This document shows, in pieces, positions 55,643 to 64,000 of a stretch of 64,000 bases of DNA. The translations under genes were made by a program, and so were the position numbers. The DNA is from Gari tellinella (taxonomy: Eukaryota > Mollusca > Bivalvia > Cardiida > Psammobiidae). The number at the start of each line of letters is the position of its first letter. The first letter of the stretch is position 1. The DNA is taken from positions 61,277,848-61,341,847 of the forward strand of contig OV277871.1 in NCBI GenBank assembly GCA_922989275.2, read 5' to 3'. Below the pieces are notes generated by a model that saw only the letters and a program-made list of their open reading frames with translations, made no database searches and was not told the origin of the DNA.

Positions 55643-56359
55643 TCAATGCCAGAAATAATCTAACACGTCTGAACTAGAAACAGTCTCACGTGGAGTCAAA
55701 ATTTCTTCTACTTCCAGCTCGGCGTCCGGGAGTGACCTAATATTCTTAGGGTTCTTTTGCAAACAGTCAGTCAAAATTTCTTTTACTTCTGGCTCGGCGT
55801 CCAGGAGTGACCTAATATTCTTAGGGTTCTTTTTCCAAGAGTCAACTTGTTGTGAATTACAGGTGACTTCCGGGTAGTGACAACCGGGGTTTATTATGTT
55901 GAAAGACATCTCAATATCTGAGGACAAACCTCGGGGCGATACAGAGACGCTTGAACTATCTGAATCGCCTTGGCGGCTGTTTACTACAGGTAATTTTGTT
56001 TCAAACTGTGAAGACCCGCACGGCGTATCTTATTTACTTTGCATTGATGCCGAATCACGTGACTGGGTACTTTCAGAGTGCGAAATGACATCTGCTAATT
56101 TTGCACTGCTTTGATCAGATTGATCGCTATTTTGGGTGTGTTTACGAGTACTAAATCTATAAGCAATTACTTTTGTTTTACCCGGAGGGAGGTCATTAAT
56201 CACAGCAGTCTTGTCAAGTGCTTTTAGCAATGGTTTGAATTTTGAAGTGTCCCCGTCAAAAATAGGTACAGTGTCCCCTAACCCTAGATTTCCTATTCTA
56301 TCAGTTAAATTTTGTAGAAATTGTGCAAATTCTGGATCAGCCATTTTTCTCTTTAACAC
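55643..56359 (-). pseudogene. Unknown 239-codon frame broken by one stop
   Basis: One minus-strand reading frame runs from the ATG at 56359 to a stop at 55643-55645 but is cut by an in-frame TAA at 56030-56032 (codon 110). The first part begins MLKRKMADPEFAQFLQNLTD, followed by a VPIFDGDTSKFKPLL motif that recalls the N-terminal region of retroelement Gag proteins. The second part contains two 25-residue tandem repeats starting KNPKNIRSL. After 55643 coding-like text seems to continue in another frame (KNPEKKLRPVGLRK). Possible readings are a decayed retroelement Gag, a decayed host gene or, less likely, a read-through stop. No paired LTRs were found. Confidence 0.45.
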
Positions 56360-56757
56360 AAATCTAACCTAAGATTGAAATTTCACTTACTAGTATAGTG
56401 GTGTTGTACTTCATTGTTCGCTCGTGGTCTCGGCTCCATAGTACAACATAGCAATTTTGGTGCCGTGACCAGGATTGGGCTCAACGGGCTGTACTGCATG
56501 GGTGGTGTCATGGTGCGGGAAGGGTCGTGAGGATACACGGAGCCATACATGGCATACGGATACTTGCTTTCTGGTGACATAGCTCCACATCTCGGTGACA
56601 CAGTGCTTGCCCCTGCCTCATCATTTCTGCTCTGGTTGCATTGCCTCAGCTTTGAATTGAGAAGTTCTATCTCTTGTTGTTTCTCAGCAACACATTTCTC
56701 GAGTGTTCTCAGTTTGAGGTCCTGAGTATTGGGTAAGTCAACAAGCCTCTGCTTGAG

Positions 56758-56763
<6 letters not shown>

Positions 56764-56788
<25 letters not shown>

Positions 56789-58762
56789 GTGAGCTGTTGT
56801 GATCGCCCGCCGTCCGTCGTCCGTCTGTCCGTCTGTCCGTCCGTCCGTCTGTCCGTCTGTCCGTCTGTCCGTCCGTTCAAATTTACTTCAAGCGACAACT
56901 CCTCTGAAACCGCGAGTCTGAGGAAAAAACTAATTTGCTCACGGTGTTCCTTGGATGCTTCTCTACAGAAATTGTTAAAATGAAACTTTAAAGTGGACTA
57001 CTTATTGAAATTTATTAAAAAAAGTGAAAAACTTTAAACAAGTTTTTTGTAAAAAACCACTGTTCCCACACCTTAGATATTGCATGAATAGTATCTTCTA
57101 CTAAATCACTTTCAAAATTGTAAAAAATCAAAACCCTAGGATCAAATTTGACTCAACCCTGGCCATATCAGTGCTTTTTGATGCAGGTCTGACAGTAAAA
57201 ACTCTCTAATGATCCGTTTTATACAGACGCATTGTATCTTCCAGGCTAAGAAGCTACCCTTATACTAAATGCAACATTTTTGCAAACAGTTTGGATCCAG
57301 GTCAGATGCCACATAATGCTGCATCTAATCTGGATCTAAACTATTTGCCACTCATTTACATATTTTCTTATATTTAGAAAATATAAGTTATTATTTTTTA
57401 CATATTTCACATACAAACATTTGGAGCAGACAACAGTTCAGCATAATAATAGTCATTTCTCTCTGAGACCGTCTCCAATTGCATAACTGACCCATAGCTA
57501 GCTCTGAACTCAGGTCACTGAGATACATAACAGAAATGAAAGTGATGTCTGCTATTTTATGCTCAAGCACAACTTAGTTCGAGGCATATTACTTTTGGTC
57601 TGTCTGTTTGTTTGTTTTTGTTTTGTTTGTTTGTTTATCTTTCTGTCTATCAGTCCACAATTAATTCTTGGCCATAAACAGTATGGATCCAGGTCAGATG
57701 CCACATAATGCTGCTTCTAATCTGGATCCAAACTATTTGCCACTCATTTACATATAGTTTCTTATATTTAGAAAATGTAAATAATGATATTTATTAACCT
57801 ATTAACCCATACATATTCTTTTTTATGTCTTTAATTTATTCTTCCACAGAAGAAAATATTTCACTTTATACAGTCATTGTTGTCTTTAACAATTGCTTCA
57901 AATGACATCTCCTCATATACCGCTGAAAAGATTTCAACCAAACTTTACACGAATGTTCCTTGGGTCAAGTTCTTTCAAAATTGTTCAAAGAATTAAAAAC
58001 AATGTAGAACTCTGGTTGCCATGGCAACCAAGTGAAAAAATAAGGAAATCTTAAAAAAATTTCTTGTCTGAAACTACAAGGGCCAGATCTTAGACATTTG
58101 TCACATAGCATCATCTACAGGTCCTCTATCAAACTACAAACTATGCCCCTGGGGTCAAAATTGGCCCCGCCCTGGGGGTCACAGTTTAACATAGAGTTAT
58201 ATAGTGAAATTTTCAAATGTCTTCTCCTCTGAAACTAATATGGCCAGAGCTTTGATATCTGGCTTGGTGACACTTTTAGATGTCCTATACCAATAAGGTT
58301 CAAATGGTTCTGGTCGATTGCATATCATCTACAGGTCCTCTATCAAGTTTGTACAAATTATGCCCCTGGGGTCAAAATTAGCCCCACTCCGGGGGTCACA
58401 GTTTTCATACGTCTTCTTTTCTGAAGCTAATATAGCCAGAGCTTTGATATTCGGCATGGTGTTACTTCTAGATGTCCTTTATCTATTTTGTTCAAATGGT
58501 TCCAGTCTGTTGCATATGTAGGTCACAGGAGCTAAAAATAGATTTTTTCAATGGAAACTTAAAAAAAATATTCTTGTCTAGAACCCTAGTACCCTGATCT
58601 TAGATATTTGGAACATAGCATCATCTACAGGTCCTCTATCAAGATTGTTCAAATTATGCCCCTCGGGTAAAAAATGACCCCGTCCTGGACTTAAATCATT
58701 ATCTCCATTTTGATGTACAGCTATTCTCAGGTGAGCGACATATGCCCCATGGGGCTCTTGTT
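56764..58762 (+). mobile_element. Full-length family A element inserted in a coding-like frame
   Basis: 1999 bp, with the same order of parts as 24513-26630: hairpin AGCTCACCTGAGCC, GAA, GGCTCAAGGTGAGCT; TCCG/TCTG tract; two GGATCCAGGTCAGA palindromes (57283 and 57680); family A units; CAGGTGAGCGACATAT, GCCCCATGGGGC, TCTTGTT. It lacks the 153-bp MITE. The flanks are a T run and TATTTCC. Confidence 0.85.
57283..57351. repeat. Palindrome, GGATCCAGATCAGA family
   Basis: GCAAACAGTTTGGATCCAGG with TCTGGATCTAAACTATTTGC, at the position equivalent to 25163. The second hairpin of this element is at about 57677-57741. Confidence 0.75.
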
Positions 58763-58949
58763 TATTTCCTCGTCCTTCTCCTTCTGAGTAGTGGCATGCT
58801 GCTGTATAAGCGTACTGTTGCGCTCTCGTTCCTGCCTGTACAGGTTCTTGTACTTGAGTTTCTTTTTCAGGCCCTGTTCCATCTCTCTTTCCAGATCTTC
58901 CACCTGTCTGTCTATAACTGGCCATGTCTATTCGACTACCTCTGACCAT

Positions 58950-61486
58950 CTCCTGACTAGATCATTATCCTGACCAATCAGAATTTATAAGTAATCAAGA
59001 CTTTTAACCAATGAAAAAGTTTATACCAATTATCTTAAATTCTTAATTAAGGTAGCATTTACCGAAATAAATGGTAGAATAGTCGTTTTATACTTTTTTA
59101 CAAATCCTGATAGATAAAGGTATTTTCTACAAGTTACCAAATTTTCTCTTGCTTTCTCGGTCATTTTACCGGTAAATCACGCGTCAGAATCCCCACTGGG
59201 TGCCTCAATTGCGTAGATTACGTGACTAGATAGGTGGTTTATTCCGAAGCTGTCAGAGGTGATTTACAACTTTTACCGTATTAAAATCGTTTATGATTGG
59301 CTTTGCTAATTTGGGGCGGAGTTTAACGAAATGGTTGATCATAAGCTGGGTCATGTTATTTGTTGAAAAAGAAGGTCTTAGTTGAATACCGGGCGGTCAC
59401 GAGAGCCTAATTGACACATCAGTCAGTTAATTGGAGTTTCCGGCATTACATAATTTGAAGCAAGCGGTATTTTTGAACTCCCCTAACTTTCGCTCTGGGG
59501 GTTCAATTTTCGTGCGGTTTGAAGCAGATGAAAGGGTATTATCTCCCCGAGGGAACCGTGTCTCAGAAATTGTATAAGTAGCTCCAGTGGTCCGTTATAA
59601 AGCGTTACGTAATAGTGGTCGACTTTAAACCGTAAAAAATCTTTGATGTTACATAACAAAGGTTTGAAGCTGTATTTTAAAAATCTGAGACACGGATCCC
59701 TAGATATGTTTAAAAAGAGTATTTGGGGCAATTTTAATCATGTTACAAATAAAGATGGCTTTGATATTGTTGTTTGAATATTTTTTTTAAATGTTCTTAT
59801 AAAATCGTAAAAAATTAAAATATTTTTTGTAAATTGGCATATTCTGATGGGATGTGTACCATTTTCATCCGTCAGCTATAAAATTGGGGGGGAAAATCAT
59901 CAATCACGACAATAAATTAGAAAAATCCGCTTGCAGTATCGATCGTCAACAGCTACCTTAACATATCTAAATCTTATCTGGGATGAAATGACAATTGTCC
60001 AGTTTGATTATTATATACTTAAATAAACATGTGACAGGTAAGCCAATTAATGCTGGATACCTATCAGACGACTGAAGCCATAGTTTCTTAGCGACAGGTT
60101 TACAATCTATGCTGATTAATGATAAGATGCATATCTAGGCAACTGTGCTGATCAACAGAAACCAAGAAATGTTTAACTTAAAATATTCTGAAATTATTGA
60201 AAATAGAATTTACCATTAAAACTTAATTTTCATTAGGAAATATTATGCAATAATTTAAATGCGCAAAATGCATTTAAATTACTCTGTTACACATTCCTTT
60301 AATATAATGGTCGCTTATAGTATAAGATTGACTGTTGATGTTTTTGCCTTTGATAGACAGGAAAATCTCCGATGGAAGGGTACATTTAAACCTCCTTTCA
60401 ACAACATTCAAATTAAGTCTTTTTACTGCAGACTAATAAAACAGAACTGGCAGATGACAGGTTAATTCCAGACAAAAGTAATGCAGAAAATTCATATGGG
60501 AGTTTTCTGTATCACTTTTGTCCTAAAGTGATGTGTGTATGCTTGTGGTGTTATGTTTACCAGTATGTTACTGAAGTGAGGGAGTAGTGTAGTTCTCTAC
60601 CTGGATTGTGATACATCAATGGAGCAGGAGAGACAGACCATTGGCGTTTTATCTACAGGAAGGATATAACTGTGAAAGATTACATGAATTCCATGTTATA
60701 TTTTGCTACTTGCTTTATGTAGATAATTCTGGTGAATATCTAAATAGGAGCTTATAAGTGTACAGGTTTTGATTAGATACTACATTCAGTGGATAGAATT
60801 TCTAATTCTTCAGTGCAGCCTTGTGTGTTCACCGTTCATAATGTACAGGCTAGTAAGACAGGGGCAGCTTTATGCAGAACAATAATAATGCATAAAGCTT
60901 CCAGTAACAGGTGTTTTATAACATTTGATAGTTTGTGTTTCCAGCTATTTTAAAGGATATGTTAACATTACTGTTGTTGAATACAGCTTTAGTAGCTGTA
61001 CAATCAAACTTGTAAACTTTATAATCCATCACTCTCTGGAGTGCTGTGAACATGTTTTACACTGATTAGTGCTTAATGCAGTACAAAAGTAAACCAAAAC
61101 ACTCTCCTCTTCTTTACATTTTGCGACAAGCAACAACTTCTTAAGATTGATATTTTATTTTATTTTGAGTGACCATAGCAAGTTTGTGTGTAGCTAGGTC
61201 ATGTAAATTAGCTAGGTAATGCAATTTGTATAGAAGGGGAAGTTGTTATACCAGGTTGGTTCAAAAGTAATGTCACTTGGTCAATAACTTCAATATAATA
61301 TAACTTTAAGTACAAAATGTGAAACTTTCTGTCAAATAAAATCAGACAATTATGCATACACTATACAGTTTTAAATGTTATTATTTTATAAAATATAAAA
61401 AATACTAAACACGTACTGAAAATATCATAAAAAAATTAGTCTACTGTTATGTATAAAGTAGTTGTTGAAAGCTCAAACACATTTTT
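58950..61486. other. Intron sequence, mostly unassigned
   Basis: No gene recognised. It contains one clear palindrome (60475-60531: GACAAAAGTAATGCAG with CTGTATCACTTTTGTCC) and a mariner-like end at 61255. The 68-codon frame at 60259-60465 has no domain or splice evidence. Remaining sequence is A+T-rich. Confidence 0.45.
61253..61290 (+). mobile_element. Single mariner-like terminus
   Basis: CCAGGTTGGTTCAAAAGTAA followed by TGTCACTTGG resembles the terminal inverted repeat of mariner elements. No matching inverted end or transposase was found nearby. Confidence 0.3.
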
Positions 61487-61572
61487 AGCTCACCTGAGCT
61501 AGCTCAGGGTGAGCTTTTGCAATCCTTGAATGTCCTTCCAGCATCGTGCGTCATTCGTCATCAACAATTTTT

Positions 61573-62923
61573 AGCTCGACTATTCGAAGAATATGGAGGG
61601 CTATTACAGTCGCCCTGGCGTTGGCGTCGGCGTCGCCGTTGCACTGGTTAAGGTTTTTTGTGCAACCTACAAATAAGCTTGTATTTCTACAACCAATACT
61701 TGTATTGCATTATAACTTCACCACAGCCTCCCCACTACTTCAGCAAATCATGGCTGGTAACTCTGGTTTGGATTTTGTGTGAGTTATGGCCCTTGATGGA
61801 CTTAGAAATTTTGGTTAAGGTTTTTTGTGCAACCTAGAAATAAGCTTATATCTCTGCAGCTGCTGCTTGTTTGGGATTATAACTTCACCACAACCTTGCC
61901 ACTAGTGCATTTAATCAAGGCAGGTAACTCTAGTTTGCATTAAGTGTGAGTTATGGCCCTTGATGGACTTTGAAATTTTGGTTAAGGTTTTTTGTGCAAC
62001 CTAGAAATAAGCTTATATCTCTGCAACTGCTGCTTGTATGGGATTATAACTTCACCACAACCTTGCAACTAGTGCAGTCAATCAAGGCAGGTAACTCAAG
62101 TTTGCATTGAGTGTGAGTTGTGGCCCTTGATGGACTTAGATATTTTGGTTAAGGTTTTTTGTGCAACCTACAAATAAGCTTATATCTCTGCAACTGCTGC
62201 TTGTATGGGATTATAACATCACCACAACCTTGTCACTAGTGCAGTCCATTAAGGCAGGTAACTCAAGTTTGCATTTAGTGTGAGTTGTGGCCCTTGATGG
62301 ACTTAGATATTTTGGTTAAGGTTTTTTGTGCAACCTACAAATAAGCTTATATCTCTGCAACTGCTGCTTGTATGGGATTATAACTTCACCACAACCTTGC
62401 CACTAGTGCAGTCAATCAAGGCAGGTAACTCAAGTTTGCATTGAGTGTGAGTTGTGGCCCTTGATGGACTTAGATATTTTGGTTAAGGCTTTTTGTGCAA
62501 CCTACAAATAAGCTTATATGTCTGCAACTGCTGCTTGTATGGGATTATAACTTCACCACAACCTTGCCACTAGTGCAGTCAATCAAGGCAGGTAACTCAA
62601 GTTTGCATTTAGTGTGAGTTGTGGCCCTTGATGGACTTAGATATTTTGGTTAAGGCTTTTTGTGCAACCTACAAATAAGCTTATATGTCTGCAACTGCTG
62701 CTTGTATGGGATTATAACTTCACCACAACCTTGCCACTAGTGCATTCAATCAAGGCAGGTAACTCTAGTTTGCATTTAGTGTGAGTTATGGCCCTTGATG
62801 GACTTAGAAATTACCTTATATATTAAATTAGAAATTTTATTCTTAGAAATTAAAAATTATCAAATTTCCAATAACGAAACAAACCTGGAATAGTCGAGCA
62901 TGCCATCTTGCGATGGCTCTGGT
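61573..62923 (+). mobile_element. Complete family G hairpin-ended element
   Basis: 1351 bp. The 5' hairpin AGCTCGACTATTC, GAA, GAATATGGAGGGCT is followed by ATTACAGTCGCCCTGG and a GGCGTCGGCGTCG tract. The body is seven 167-bp tandem units. The 3' end has the inverted terminal motif GGAATAGTCGAGC, the stem GCCATC/GATGGC and TCTGGT. The architecture equals families A to E with a different stem. Confidence 0.8.
61646..62815 (+). repeat. Tandem array, 7 units of 167 bp
   Basis: GGTTAAGG(T/C)TTTTTGTGCAACC recurs at 61646, 61813, 61980, 62147, 62314, 62481 and 62648, always 167 bases apart. Units contain CTGCAACTGCTGCTTG and GTGGCCCTTGATGGACTTAG. The later units are more alike than the first, which suggests recent expansion. 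Confidence 0.9.
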
Positions 62924-63176
62924 AATGTTTACACTCTAGAGGCAACAATATTTATTCAATCTATCTCAAACTTGCTCAGGTTGTACAAGGGGTGTTCCGA
63001 AAATAATGCAACTTCAGTTAGATTTCGAGTTACACATGCTTTCTTGTGTATCTATGTGTAGTTAAAGCCATCTTTTGTCCATCTATTTGCAAAATTTTGT
63101 GCGCTTTTGTCCTCTAGTTATGTATACATAACAACATATAGCGAAAAGTATATCATATAGAGTGATAGTTTTTTTT

Positions 63177-64000
63177 AGCTCACCTGAGCCGTATGAGCTA
63201 TTATGACCGCTCTTCATCCGTCGTCCGTCCACATTTTCAAACAACATCTCCTCAGAATCCACTGACCCGATTTCAACCAAACTTTGTCAGAAGCATCGGC
63301 GACAAGGGGGAACGAAATCTTGTTCAAAGTTTTTGGCTAGAGTTATTCCCCTTGGTTTTGGACCAGATTTTCTAACATGACCATATAGACAACTTTTAAT
63401 GCATAAGAAAATCTTTAAAAATCTTCTTCTCAGAAACAAAAAGGCCCAGACCTTTGATATTTGGTATGTATCATAACCTAATGATCTTCTACCAAGAGTG
63501 TTCAAATTTTGACCCTCGGGCCAAAAATGGCCCCGCCCTGGGGCTTATCAGTTTTTAGCTCACCTGAGCGAAGGCTCAAGGTGAGCTATTGTGACCGCTC
63601 ACCGTCCGTCGTACGTCTGTCCGTTCACATTTACTTCAAACGACATCTCCTCTGAACCCGACGATTGTAGAGAGAGTTCAAACTGCTCATGATGTTCCTT
63701 GGATGCTTCTCTACAGAAGTTGTTCAAATGAAAGAGAAAAAGCACAAACTCTGCTTGAAAAAGCAAAAAAGCAAAAAACTTTAATAAATCTTCTTGCCAA
63801 AAACTACTAAGCCCTAAGCTTTGATATTTTTACAGTAGTATCTCCTGGTGGATCCCTCTATAGTTTGTTAAAATGAAATCCCTAGGGTCACACTTGACAC
63901 ATCCCTAGGGTCACACTTGACACCACCCTACGCAGTTTAAGTGCTGCTCTTGGCAGGTTTCATAGTATTTTTGATTTAAGCAGAACTGTATTTACCTGAG
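63177..64000 (+). mobile_element. Family A element hosting another family A copy
   Basis: The 5' hairpin is shortened (AGCTCACCTGAGCCGTATGAGCT), followed by ATTATGACCGCTC and a TCCGTCGTCC tract. The body has GGGGCTTATCAGTTTTT, after which the next copy is inserted at 63557. The 3' end is beyond the window. Confidence 0.65.
63557..64000 (+). mobile_element. Family A element, 5' part to window end
   Basis: AGCTCACCTGAGCG, AAGGCTCAAGGTGAGCT, then ATTGTGACCGCTCACCG and TCCGTCG. The body matches 43334-43800 (CGACATCTCCTCTGA, AAACTCTGCTTGAAAAAGC). A 23-bp phrase containing ATCCCTAGGGTCACA is duplicated near 63880-63920. The 3' end lies outside the window. Confidence 0.75.

Larger units (their letters stand above)
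56383..58930 (-). pseudogene. Coiled-coil reading frame disrupted by a family A element
   Basis: Two minus-strand pieces flank the family A element: about 58763-58930 (rich in Glu, Lys and Arg; DLEREMEQGLKK) and 56383-56757 (LKQRLVDLPNTQDLK, later SPESKYPYAMYGSVYP and MTPPMQYSPLSP, stop at 56383). Removing exactly AGCTCACC...CTTGTT joins them in frame through a run of Lys codons. The product would be a coiled coil followed by a Pro/Ser/Met/Tyr-rich tail. An in-frame TAG lies upstream of the coiled coil near 58924. I do not recognise the protein. It may be a host gene remnant or part of the decayed unit that includes 55643-56359. Confidence 0.45.
61487..63000 (+). mobile_element. Family A fragment hosting family G
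   Basis: It starts AGCTCACCTGAGCTAGCTCA, GGGTGAGCTTTTGCAATCC; the short tract CATTCGTCATCAACAATTTT is where family G inserted. After G the text resumes AATGTTTACACTCTAGAGGC and stops near 63000, where mariner-like AAGGGGTGTTCCGAAAATAA begins. Confidence 0.6.

Noticed and set aside
56455..56476. TGGTGCCGTGACCAGGAT on the plus strand, like a histidine-tRNA primer-binding site
   Set aside because: It overlaps a minus-strand coding-like frame. No LTR repeat is found on either side in the window and no plus-strand Gag follows. It may be coincidence.
58578..58949. 123-codon minus-strand frame spanning the family A end and flanking sequence
   Set aside because: It reads across the element junction and is in a different frame from the coiled-coil text. 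A chance frame.

Overview
The window is animal genomic DNA, most likely from a bivalve mollusc. The main grounds are a dense population of short hairpin-ended repeats rich in GTCCGTC and AGCTCACCTGAGCC motifs, the Meta-type 3' domain of a tRNA-derived SINE, and low gene density. The species assignment is from memory of bivalve repeats and is not proven by the sequence alone. I see no bacterial-style operons, no rRNA genes and no CRISPR array.

The only convincing cellular gene is on the + strand. Two short coding exons (771-833 and 27835-27915) encode consecutive pieces of a pleckstrin-homology domain that matches type II diacylglycerol kinases (delta/eta). Both are in phase 0 with good splice sites. 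They are separated by an intron of about 27 kb, and the following intron runs for more than 36 kb to the window end. Nearly everything else is therefore intronic repeat DNA. Just upstream of the second exon a 40-bp minisatellite consists of copies of that exon's own 3' splice site plus its first 12 bases, giving about 14 decoy acceptors. The array is split by two transposon insertions.

The best-preserved mobile element is a complete minus-strand LTR retrotransposon (12126-19101). It has 1121-bp LTRs differing at only two positions that I found, a 5-bp target duplication, a proline-tRNA-type primer site, a polypurine tract and one intact 1533-codon Gag-Pol frame. Its integrase lies before the reverse transcriptase, the order of Gmr1-like Ty3/gypsy elements, and its capsid region resembles a SCAN domain. 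It sits in a hAT-like element, which sits in a hairpin-ended element (D), which sits in another (C): four layers between 10280 and 20363.

The most abundant component is a superfamily of non-autonomous elements (here called A, B, C, D, E and G). All share one architecture although their terminal sequences differ: a terminal motif immediately followed by its own inverted copy (5' hairpin), then TATTG and a (TCCG/TCTG)n or (GTC)n tract, a body often made of tandem units, a second inverted copy of the terminal motif, a separate 3' hairpin, and a terminal CTCTTGTT. Stem sequences change between families with pairing kept. Filled and empty sites within the window show insertion beside T runs with no target duplication (or only TT). 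This suggests Helentron-associated or bivalve pearl-like elements, but no Rep/helicase gene is present to prove it.

Other elements include two further TIR elements with target-site evidence, a TTAA-flanked MITE, a 2.5-kb element with a paralogous empty site, a 153-bp MITE found in three places, dispersed palindromes, and broken minus-strand reading frames between 54.7 and 58.9 kb.
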